Source: Acanthaster planci
Taxonomy: Eukaryota > Echinodermata > Asteroidea > Valvatida > Acanthasteridae
Reading direction: 5' to 3'
Assembly: GCF_001949145.1 (NCBI RefSeq)
Contig: NW_019091449.1
Coordinates: forward strand, 688,689-750,688
DNA: 62,000 nucleotides
Shown here: piece by piece, positions 1-16,400 of the stretch
How positions within the stretch are numbered: the first letter of the stretch is position 1
Layout of the letters: every line of letters begins with the position of its first letter
Notes under the pieces: model-generated
The model's input: the letters and a program-made list of their open reading frames with translations, nothing else
What the model was told of the DNA's origin: nothing
Databases searched by the model: none
Program-made: the position numbers and the translations under genes

Positions 1-20
1 AAAGATGTAAATGTGGTGTG

Positions 21-149
21 TATAGAGGCTTTGCGTGGAAGCCATCTTGCAGGGTAGTTCTTTTGTTCATGGGATAACCTCCTTTGTGCCTATCCTGTGG
101 AACAAAAGCAGTGGCCTGCAAAATGGCAGCCATGCAAACCCTTTATTGA
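21..149. mobile_element. Palindromic MITE-like element, family A, copy 1
   Basis: The two ends are imperfect inverted repeats: a left arm with GCCATCTTGCAGG and a right arm whose reverse complement reads TTTGCATGGCTGCCATTTTGCAGG, around a short centre. The same element recurs at 2711-2832 and 7313-7440. There is no coding capacity, so this is a non-autonomous foldback or MITE-type repeat. Exact ends and target-site duplications are not certain. Confidence 0.6.
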
Positions 150-1398
150 GGGAAAGTGCTGGTTAATGCATTACCATGGCTACCTCCCCCCGTACACACA
201 ATAATTGTGCGACAGTACACAAAATTGAGTTGAAATCAAAACAAAGAAGTAAGGAAAGGGACAACAACCTCCCTATCGTACAAGAAGCAGATGAGGAAAT
301 AACCGTAACCCCAGTTAGCAGGGCTCTGCAGCCATAGTGCAGGCACCGTGCTCCTGCCCCTATTCCAATTAAACAAGGGACTTGGGACTTGGAATGAGTT
401 CAGCATAAAGAACTAGTCATGGAGCCTTGCTCTATACTAGTTTTACATGTATAATCTAAAAATTCATCGAACAGAATAAACCTTACCTACCTTGAGTAAA
501 CGCAGCGACGACAAGCTGTAACAGGATGGCCAAGCAGTACATGCTGCGCTTATAGGAAATCTTATTCCTGCGGAGAGAACACGGGTTAGCTATTGAGAAT
601 AAGCCTACTCGTCTTCCTAGAGAGCCTAGCCGCACGCTACGATATTCGTGGAATGATTGCTCTATGTAGGCCTACCCATAGAGCGAGCTGTACCAGAGGT
701 CCAGGCGGCGCGGGCGGCAAACCAACGGGCGATTTGTCAGCATGGAGGAAGGACACAAACCACGGGGTTGACACCCCCTGACCCCGGTGATTTTCAAGTC
801 ACTCGTGCAGATGGTGCGCTGTGTACCAGTACTGAATGAGTAATGTGACCTCTGACACGGCAGATGGCTGAGCTTCGAGGTGTCCTTGAGCATTGCTTGT
901 AAATGACAGCCGTGTGCTTTACATGATCACTGATGTTTGACGTTCAGGTTAAGAAAGACGGGTTATTGAATAACATTTTCGAATACCCAAACATTGGACG
1001 TATGCGCCAAACACCCTTGGAGATGGGTGTCGCGGGGGGGTGGGCATCCCCCCTAAAAATTAAACAAAACATGAGGGAGACCCACGAACATTTCATAGCT
1101 GATGATCATGCATTCAGTTTGCCTTCATGGAAAGTTCCCCTGGGTGTGGAAAAAAGCCCCCCCCCCAAGAAAATACTGTCCGGCAAAACTGAAGTAAAAC
1201 TGAAGCAAAGAAACAATCCACAGGAATGATTTGAAGACTGGTTATTTGTACCACTACAATTATGCCAAATGCAGCTTGACATGCGGTTTACTGAGGCCTA
1301 TTCCCGGCGTCTTAGCCGGCATTTGAAGTTCAGGTGAGAAAGAACCAATTTCAAGTTGGTTTGAATCAATGGGACTTTCAGAAGCGCTTCATTTTAAG
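150..1398. other. Gene-free stretch, nothing recognised
   Basis: Short overlapping open frames on both strands give no recognisable protein. There are homopolymer G/C runs near 1035-1055 and 1155-1168. Exons of the gene to which 1399-1575 may belong could be hidden here, but none was identified. Confidence 0.4.
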
Positions 1399-1575
1399 TT
1401 GGCATGTGCTCGTTGGAATACAGCACCGAGTGGCTCATTGTAATTTGTGTCCTGGCTTTGTTGTTTCAAAATTATATGACAGCGATTATATTTCAATTTC
1501 TAAACAGTTCATGGCCATGTGCATTTCACTCCAGTGCACAGTATACGCAAATACATATGGAACAAGCAATGGTAA
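1399..1575 (+). CDS. Possible internal exon of a multi-pass membrane protein (DRAM/TMEM150-like?)
   Basis: The frame opens just after an AG (..TTTTAAG) and closes at a good donor (ATG|GTAAGTT). It encodes about 58 residues containing a Glu-Trp followed by a roughly 22-residue hydrophobic segment with an aromatic residue near its end. This resembles the final transmembrane segment of the DRAM/TMEM150/Frag1 family, where an EW or QW pair begins the last helix. The resemblance is from memory and weak, and the other exons were not found. A chance hydrophobic ORF is the main alternative. Confidence 0.22.
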
Positions 1576-2218
1576 GTTCCTTCATCAAAGCACCGGGAAA
1601 TGGCCCGATAACCTCGTAATCTACTAAGTGAGACGAACACATAATTCCATAATTATAATCCCAATATTTAGCCCGAAAATAATTCGAATTATTTGTACAC
1701 TATTATGTGACGGTAAGCTTTCAACCTAAACAGCTAAAGGTGAATAAAATGGCACGGTTATTGCAATATAATTTGCATCCTTTTTGTCAGTATCCTTTTG
1801 TTTTTAATATTCACAAATTAGCAAAAAATATTGGAGAATCCTATCAAATAATGGAGGTCAGTATAACACACATGCTGTTTTCCCAACTCATCATTCACAA
1901 CTTGAACTCAGCCTTCGCTTCATGCATTCGTCAGTAGATATGTGCGTTTCCTTAAAAAAAAAAAAAAACGCCGTAAAACATAAATGTCGGGAACCCTTTA
2001 ATGAGGTTCCGCTTAGTCTCATATCGACCTATTCGAAACCCCAGAGCTATAGGCAGTGCGCATGAAAGCCTTGGTTACATGATAACTTTAATCAATGATG
2101 GCGCTCACTACAGCTGCCGCTCATGGCACCCTGCTGGCACACGGAGCGAGTCTGATCGTTAGCCCGCTTCTTTATTTCTGACTCATATTCCGCGTCTGTT
2201 TTTTTCGCACTGTTCAAA

Positions 2219-2374
2219 ATGGATCCAGAACCGAACTTTTGGAGGAGGGTGCAACATTTCTTGGGGGAGAAAATTTTTGAAGTTTCTGACGTAGGCCCAA
2301 CATTTATGGCCATTCTAAAAAGGGAAGCTATACGGGAGGGTCACACCCCTCTGATTGGGAAGGAAATGAAATAA
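2219..2374 (+). CDS. Small ORF, 51 codons, unknown
   Basis: ATG to TAA, 51 residues. It begins MDPEPNFWRRVQHFLGEK and continues with an amphipathic, charged composition (several Trp/Phe/Arg/Lys), which is more protein-like than the neighbouring frames. A potential donor (GAC|GTAGGC) lies at codon 24, so it could also be a first coding exon rather than a complete microprotein. No family is recognised and no promoter can be assigned. It lies about 1.7 kb upstream of JMJD7 on the same strand. Confidence 0.2.
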   Translation: MDPEPNFWRRVQHFLGEKIFEVSDVGPTFMAILKREAIREGHTPLIGKEMK

Positions 2375-2710
2375 ACCAAAACAGTCGCCTTTCTCTTATC
2401 ATCCTCCAGAAAAAAAACATTCTGTTGGCTCCTTTTTGGGGGAGGGTCGCCCCGGTGCCTCCTCCCCCCCCCCATAATGGGTGAGCTGTGACGTCATTGG
2501 ACAAGCTGTACAACGGATACTCAGGAGTGAAGTCTTTAATCATATCTTTATATGGTAAGTCCCAAAAATGGTGCAGTAAAAAGCGTGCATCAAGTATCTA
2601 CAGGTATCTACCTCTATAGAGGATAAACGTGACTCTGAAATGCTGACGGTTGTCTTATTTCACACCGTGGTTATGATAAACACTGGTAGAACATTTTAAA
2701 ATGGAAGTAT

Positions 2711-2832
2711 GGAGCGATTGCGTGGCTGCCATCTTGTAGGCCAGTGCTTTCGTTCCACATTGTAGGCACAAAGGAGGTTTCCCTGGAGAAAAAAAAGAAC
2801 TGTCCGGCCAGATTGCTACCGTGCAAAGAAGA
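2711..2832. mobile_element. Palindromic MITE-like element, family A, copy 2 (inverted)
   Basis: The left arm TTGCGTGGCTGCCATCTTGT and the right arm (reverse complement CTTTGCACGGTAGCAATCTG) match the arms of the copies at 21-149 and 7313-7440. The centre carries an A-rich run. This copy is more diverged and lies in the opposite orientation. Confidence 0.55.
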
Positions 2833-4072
2833 GGGCATGGCTTTTCTAACACGACTTCGAACTGTTAAGCAAGTATTACTTTCTTAAATGCAAAAGTCCT
2901 TGTAGTTTTAATATGCTGGACAACTCTGTGGGGAAGAATGGTATACTTAGGCGAAACAATTATGATGTTTTGGATTGGGGTATGGTAAGAGTAAGAAATA
3001 TTATATGGGCACATAGATTCCGACATTACTGTCGAGATTGTTTTATTTTCTTTGATCACAAAGTGATTCACATTCTCAAGATGTCGGGTTTCTGTAGGCC
3101 TTGGTTTCATGGATTTCTGGGAATGACTTATGAGTGTGTAAATAATTCCCTCAAACTTCTAGTCCTCTCGAAGCACTGAGAAAGTTACTTGAGTACTTCT
3201 TGCTAAGGTTGGGCGACGTCTTCGTTACATTGCAAAAGAAGACTGGCGTTCAACCTGGGCAAGAGTACCATATACTTATTACACTTTCGCCAAGTTCAGG
3301 TTTGCATTGCATAGACCGTGAAGGTCCTTTTTATAGATATATTTCATTTTTCAAAGTTTTTCAACGATTCCACGATCATCCATTCACTTGCAATGAGGGC
3401 AATGAAGTGGCTTTGATTTTTAAACAGTACCTTAAATAAACATTCCATGAACTCCAGCAGGTCTGAAAGTAGCCTCTCGCCTCCGTGCAAACTTTGGCTT
3501 CACAAGTTGGAAGTTTTTCGGATGATAAACCCCCAGGTTAGAAGCCACAAGTCACTGGTGGTTGATTTCATTACATCTACAGTGGGTCCTAATTTGGGCA
3601 CTTTATTGTAAACAGTCATTTGCATATCAAATTTATTAATGTGCTCGCAAGCAGAAATCGAGCAATTTAGTGAAGTGCATCCAGAGCAAACTTTAAGCTA
3701 GGTAAGAAACTTGAATAGGCGAAGTTCTAGCCGCACCCCCAACCAATTAAGCCGCAGCCCGATGTTCGTAATGGGCTTCAGGAGAAACGGCTATGTATCC
3801 TTGTATTTGCAACGTCCTTTGACTAAAGAACTCTATGCTAGCTCTGGACCATAAACCATAGAGTTAGGTATCATAACTGAATATTCATTTATTTTATCCA
3901 ACTCCGTGCTCGTCTCAGCAGGGTGTGATTAGCCTCAGTAATCGTCGGAATCCACTTTTGGCCCCAGTTGGAGAGGGCGTCTCATATTTCAACAGAGGGC
4001 GGGCGTCTTGCGACCATGTTGTAAAGTTCTGCTGTGCATGCTGAGGAAAGGGAGCAATTTGTGTGATTTTGC
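2833..4072. other. Upstream flank of JMJD7, no gene recognised
   Basis: Open frames at 2913-3179 and 3200-3439 do not resemble known proteins. The JMJD7 promoter should lie in the last few hundred bases, but no clear TATA box or initiator is visible. Confidence 0.4.
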
Positions 4073-9744
<5,672 letters not shown>

Positions 9745-9982
9745 AACTGGCACAGAAGATCCCTGCTCCTGAAAAGTCAGGAACAGACAATCATATCAAA
9801 TACAGCTACTTTAAGTTCCTGGAGGGTATGGTCCACTATAACAAGCTGACCTCAAAGAGGTGATGCGCCGCAGGGAAGTTTTTCAGGAGCATTCAAAATG
9901 CACAAGGTAGCACCCACCCCTGAAACTGGCACAGAAGATCCCTGCCCCTGAAAAGTGAGGAACAGACAATCATAATAGTTTT

Positions 9983-10352
9983 GGTATGGGGAGAGGCAGA
10001 TGTGATGAAGTTAAAGTACTGTAGCACACTTACATCTGTTGATATGAGGAGAGGTAGCTAGTGTGATGATGTTTGGGTCCTGCAGCAGACCTGTATCTAT
10101 TGATATGAGGAGAGGCAGGTGTGATGATGTTTGGGTCCTGCAGCAGACCTGTATCTATTGATATGAGGAGAGGCAGGTGTGATGATGTTTGGGTCCTGCA
10201 GCAGACCTGTATCTATTGATATGAGGAGAGGCAGGTGTGATGATGTTTGGGTCCTGCAGCAGACCTGTATCTATTGATATGAGGAGAGGCAGGTGTGATG
10301 ATGTTTGAGTCCTGCAGCAGACCTGCATCTGTTGATATGAGGAGAGGCGGGT
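9983..10352. repeat. 58-bp minisatellite, about six copies
   Basis: The anchor GATATGAGGAGAGG begins units at 10041, 10102, 10160, 10218, 10276 and 10334, giving a period of 58 bp (61 where CTAG is inserted). A more diverged half unit lies at 9983-10040. The central units are almost identical, suggesting recent expansion or gene conversion. It sits between the JMJD7 3' end and the retrotransposon remnant. Confidence 0.9.
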
Positions 10353-10533
10353 TCCAGAGAGATTTTTTTATGCTACCAGAAAAAAACTACCGCACGGCAG
10401 TGAGGTGGATACTCACCGCTATGACGTCACCTAGTCGAGTATGATTTCTACTTCGCAGACGCTAGGTGGAATCGGCCAATGACGGGCTTTGATTTGCCAT
10501 GAATGAGGTGAAGTAATCACCGCGTCTGTATCG

Positions 10534-12447
10534 GACTACCGGAAACTGAATAAAGTAACTATCAAGGACTCACACCCCCTCCCTCGTACTGATGACACCC
10601 TCGATGCCCTTTCAGGATCAGTCTACTTTCCCACTGTTGATCTATCAAGTGGTTACTGGCAAGTTGCTGTTCACCCTGATGATAGGGAAAAGACCGCCTT
10701 TACATCCGGTGACGGTCTTTATCAATTCAAAGTCATGCCAATGGGTCTAACCAATGCACTCCTACTTTTCAATGCCTCGTGGAATTAGTCCTTCACTGGT
10801 ACATCTGCTTAGTCTATATAGATGATGTCATAGTTGTCGGGAAATCTTTCTCCGATCACGTGCCAAACCTCGAGCAAGTTCTGTCTCGATTTCGGAAATT
10901 CCATCTAAAGCTCAAACCAAGTAAATGTCACTTTCTTCAACACACCCCGTCCATGCCCATGAACACTACTTCTGCTCTGGTCAATGACTCGACCACCACG
11001 CAGTTGAATCTTACTGCGTTATGCACCATTTTAGATATGGATTGAGATGTTAAGTCAGCCCAGCAAAATGACCCCAACATCCAGACAGCCATTATTCGGG
11101 TTACTTCTGATAATCGTCCACCTCAATCGCACTTACGTAAGTTATCACGGACCGAACGTCGCCTTTTGCTTGATTTTCCCAAACTAGCTATCATTGATGA
11201 ATTATTGTGCCGTAAATCCTGTCCGGTTAGTGGTAAACCGCGAATATGTCAAGTGATCATTCCTCCATCCCTTCACTCCGCTGTACTAACCCCTCTCCAT
11301 GTCAATAACCTCGCTGGTCATTTCAGCCCCCAAGAGACCTACCAGCGTTCCCTCAACATACACTATTGACCATATATTCGCAGTGACATCAAACGCTATT
11401 GTCGGACTTGCCGCGAATACGAGTCCCGCCGAAACCCCGTTCCCCGCAACATAGCTCCTGTGAAAGTAGCCAACTCGGATAAACCCTTCCAGCGTATTCT
11501 TACAGATATAACAGAATTGCCTCTAACTTCTAAGAACAGCCGGTACATACTTGTGGTCATGGATATTAGTTCCCAAAATACGTGAACTTGTTTCCTCTCC
11601 GTGATCAGACTGTCCTATCTGTTGCCAGACGTATTTTTGAGAAATATGTCTGTGAGCATGGTTTTCCAGAAACCCTTCACACTGACCAGGGCCATCAATT
11701 TGACAGTGCCCTCATCCGTGCACTATGTAAGTTAGCCGGTATCAACAAAACTCGTACTTCCTCTTACCACCATCAACCTGATGGACTAGTTGAACGATTC
11801 AATCGTAACCTAAAAGATCAGCTGGCAAAATATCTTCTCACCGTCACCCCCGGTAAATGGGACGATGTTCTACATCAAGCACAGTTTGCCTACAATTCCA
11901 CTGTTCATTCTTTCATTGGGTTTCCCCATTCTACCTTGCCTAAGGTAGGGAACCCCGTCTACCCGCTAACATTATAGTTGGCTCCCCTCTGGATACATAT
12001 GCATCCCCCGTATCTTACAACACCGGGCTCAAGTCCGCATTCGATCAAGCGGCAAAAGCTCAGGAACCAGCCAGCACATCCCAGGAGGTTCATTATGATA
12101 GCAAGGTCAAATTTCGACCCTGTAAACCCGGCGATCTAGTCTTGCACGATGATCCCGTACATACTCGTGCTAAACTTGCCCCTCGGTGGAAAGGCCCATT
12201 CAAGGTTCTTTCCCTCCACGCCTCCGATGACCAACATCCGGTAACTTACTCGATCATCGACCTATGCGATCCCCATGCCAAGCCCAGGCGCCTACATTAC
12301 AATCGATTGAAGCCATATGTTTCACCCATCCCACCTACATGTATTTATCCTGTCACACTTGCCTCAGCGAAAACCAGTCCCACGCTACACTGCCCTTTCC
12401 GGTTCCCTTCCACCTCCGACCCCATCAGTAACCCTCCCACCACCTAA
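10534..12447 (+). mobile_element. Degenerate Ty3/gypsy-like retrotransposon, pol remnant
   Basis: Two pol blocks are visible. The first (10534-10945) has reverse-transcriptase signatures: DYRKLN near the start, then the YIDD catalytic box at 10815-10826. The second (about 11041-12447) has integrase features: an HH..CC zinc-binding region, a catalytic-core-like segment with THTDQG-like spacing, a YHHQPDGLVERFN segment, and a C-terminal WKGPF motif. Gag, protease and the whole RNase H region are absent. The reading frame is broken at about 10780 (in-frame TAG and shift), at 11041 (TGA), at 11367-11369 (TGA), at about 11583 (TGA and frame change) and at about 11975. The copy cannot encode a working enzyme. 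Confidence 0.85.
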
Positions 12448-13490
12448 CTCAACCTCCAACCGATCGTTGTCAGACCTTCCCCCAGTACTCCATTCCACAT
12501 TCGCCCACAACTGGTTCGAATTCAAGTGTACCCATAACAAGTACACACACACGAAGTGGCCGATTAATTACTTGCCCTAGTTGTCTTGGTTTTACCAAGA
12601 TCTGTTACTATATTAGTATCAACCTCTTTTTCAAGATGCAGTTTCACATTGATTTGTTCCTTACTCCATGACTGAATTCATCATGTTCACTTCTTGTGTA
12701 TAATTTTTACTCTGTTTTATTAATTTTCCTTGTCCTTGTTAAGTAGAGTAAGTTTTGTTTTGATTATAACAGCTTACATTTAAGTGCTTTCCTGTTAGGG
12801 TTTTATGATAATGACACTATCTGCCATTTGAGATTATTTTCTTTCCACATGGTATTCAGTGTAATGACCCTTGAATCTTCATTTTACATATTATGTTAAA
12901 GTAACTTTCTGTCTTTTCTTTCTGTATTCTGCGAGAAGACTTCCACACAGTTGTTTTATTATTCCTTTTTATTAAGGTTTTAAACTTTCCCATTTATTCA
13001 GGTTACATTTCTTTTGTATTATTTCAAAAATGAGGACATTTTCTTTTTCATAGATGGAAGTAATGTTAGCCCAGAATTAGTCATTTAGACATTGGTCACT
13101 CACGTATCCTTGATCCTACTTCCGTTTAATTTCTTGGTAATTAAGATCCTGATGAAGTTCCTGTTTGTGATAAATTTTCAAGTACTGCCCCACCTCCCCA
13201 AGATTCCTAGGCCATAATTTACAACTGCAAGCCTAACCACAGTTTCAGGAAGTTATACCACCCAGCCTGCATCCCACTCTATATATTCACCCCTAAAATG
13301 TTTCATGCTAGTCAGTCCTCTCTCCGTCTTTAGCCCTGTCTTCCTCTCTAATGTCCAATGATATTAGTCCGTGTTTTCCTAATATAATAAAACACCGTCG
13401 ACCCAAGTTTGTAACCGTGCCAGTTCTCAACTTTAACTCAACTCTTTGTTGGGCCACGCTTATATCAACTTTTATGGGACAAATTTAAAC
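12448..13490 (+). mobile_element. Possible 3' flank / LTR of the gypsy-like remnant
   Basis: The sequence after the integrase end is non-coding and T-rich. It contains a TATA-like TCTATATATTC at about 13280 followed, about 105 bp downstream, by an AATAAAA signal near 13387, the order expected inside an LTR. A matching 5' LTR is not present, so borders cannot be fixed. This could equally be ordinary intergenic sequence. Confidence 0.3.
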
Positions 13491-16400
13491 CTTACATCAC
13501 TGTTTCACGAATGTAGTGTACACTTTTGCAATCTTCCTCATCTGAGGAGTTGCATTTCTGCTTTGTGAAGTTGTAATGGAAGTGTCGCGATCTTCAAGAT
13601 AGTTGCTATACCTTGCAAATCTTGGGAGACTCCTATAAGAGGCCTTCCAGCTGTCTCTTTTGAAAAAGTTGGATTCCTGCGAAAAGGGAGACATACTTCC
13701 TAGATGCCAAAATGCCTCTTGATCATTTAAATTCGTGTGCTTGCACTTTCTTTGCTTTACTCACAACGCCATGTTTTCTTTCGAAGTGACAACGGCGAGG
13801 TTGTTCCTTGTTGCAGAAGTGATGGTTTTGTTCTTTGCTTTCTAGTCGTCGTCAAGGTAATTGGATGATCTTGTCTTTGTTCTGCTAATACCACACTGTC
13901 TCTTCTTTTTGCTCTGAGCCACTCGCTGGCTTGGACCAATCAGCAGAAGAATCCCTTTTCATCCAGAAAGTTTCTCTTGATGCGAAGACAACATTGGATT
14001 GGAGGAGATCGGTGAATTAATGGCTGCCAATTTATTAAAAAGGTTTCCGGTGTTTCATTAAAATATTACAAGCACCTTTAACAGGTGATTTCCTCAGCAC
14101 AGTTCATATATCCGTCTGGAGTTCCATACAGCCATTTAAAAAAATGAATACGTTGTAGCATAACTAGTCACCATGACAGAGGCTTAAATGTGTTCTTGGA
14201 CTCAGGAAAAATGAATCGAATCTTGTATAGTCGCCTCCGAAACTATATCTTATAAATCTGTGACATTGCGTGTAAGGAGATCATGCATTGGGTTGTTAAG
14301 GACATGCTGACTGACTGTGGAAAGAACTTTAAAATACTTTTTATACTTGTGATGATTGGTCTTTCAGTTGGATAATTATTGAAGACGGTCTGTTTAACTT
14401 GTTTGACTTATCATGAACTGAATTTCGGCCAGTTGCGTTTTTGTTGCGTTATGTTATCTTTTGGGGTCTATAACAAATTGCTCTTTCAGTAATACATTTA
14501 AGTATTAACTAAAAACATTTCTTCTGACTTTTCAGAGTACGTAATTCAGTCATATGTTAAAAGCTGTTTCAGCTGTTACTGATTTTATGTCTACCTTTGT
14601 TTAACCGTTATTCATGTATAGGTTAGCATTGGTATCTGTAATTATTGAAATTGAAAATGTGTTGTGTTTGTCTTGTAAATTTACTTTTACCGTTATAGTC
14701 AGACTGTTATTCTTAGAGTTTATAATAAGTGTAGTTTGTCTTGTTTTGTTTTGTTGGACACATCTTCCACAAGCTTTGGCTTATAGGAGGTTTCTTCCGC
14801 AGTGTGGAAATAAATCTTCTTGAATTGAAATTAACTTATAACTTGTATTTTGCAGCACGATTGGTATTTATGCAGTGAATTATAACTATCCCCTCTCACA
14901 TTTTTTTGACTTGCGTTTACGTTCCAGTCAAATTTGGAACAACACTGACGTTCTTGTTGTAAATTTAACGCTGGCGAGTGGAGACAGACTGAAAATCAGC
15001 CTTATTGAAATTCGTATTTGTATACTTGGTACTTGTGTCTCTCGAGTACTGAATGGTACGCTTAGCAACCGCGATGCAATGATGCAACCCCACTTGCGCA
15101 TTGCGCCCATTACAATTATAGGATATCTCGGTATTTGAAGAGATCGGGAAGTATACCACACCTCCAAATAAAATGCCGAGTCGTAGAAACCTACCTGACC
15201 GTGTCCTCAATGCTGCACAGTTCAAACACGTCACTGCGTGTCTCTACGCCATTGAAGGTTTGCGTCATCCGTCAACTTTCACCCGCCTGGTTTAATGTTT
15301 GGTGAGAAGCCGGTTGCCCGCAATTAATTAAATTCCCACGTTAGGAAGAGCCGCTTTCCTGCGGACCTGTGGTAATGGAGAATCCCCGGTGTCTTACCTG
15401 AAGGGTCAAGTACCTGCCCTGCACATCAACCATGACTCCGCTCCGCTCTCAGAAAACGCGCGAGAATTAATAACGCCCTCTGAGTGGACCGTTTCCTGTT
15501 TACCAAACAGCGGGATGTCCGTGTTTTGTCATTAATAACAACTTTTGCAACTGCAGCGCACAAGCCCTCATACTACGAGACCATTTATTGATTCTCTCAG
15601 CGGCAGTGCAGTTGAGACTGTACGTTTTTCTTTTCCCAGCTCTTCGATTTTTCTTCTATTCATTGATTACGAATATTAAAAATGCTCAAACCAACCCACG
15701 CACACAAGTAGCTTTGTAAATGTCTATTTTTGGCTTTTTCTCTTCTTGTTCACATTTCCCCACACATGTATAGTACTTGCTTTGATCAGCCTTTTCTTCC
15801 AGCATGCTTGTCAGCAAAACTTGATGTTGTCTTTTGATATTTCTAGCAGTATGATGTATTTCATGCATTTAAACATCATCTTGATGTATTGAAATGCCCC
15901 CCAACTTAACTCTTCAAATTGTCCAGTAAATTATTTATGCAGATAATGCTATTGTATACAGCTTAACCAGTGATTTGGTAGGTACCAAAGAGAAAGCACC
16001 CGTGCACTTACTCTTTGTAGCGAGCTGCATTTGCAAGTTTATCAAAGCGAAAATTGCAGTTTAGGTTCGTACAGTGACTTCAGGGTAAAACGCCCTCAAG
16101 TGTCGTAGATTACTATCTTGAAAGTAATTACGTAACATGAAATAAATTACGTCTCCTGTTTGAGAACTCAAGCCCTTGTTTTTTTTTTATTATTAATTTC
16201 CCACTTTCGGTGGATCCATTACATTGGATTTCATCTACTTTCTCACTTCACTCTTGTGTCAGAAGTAGATAGAACATGGCAGACTGAAATACAGGAAGTC
16301 AAAACAGTTGCACCAGGAAGAACGCCTCATTACTTTTACTTCAGACGTATGGACATTTGCACAAGATAATGGCGTTTAATCCAACCAAGGCCCTTTAAGT

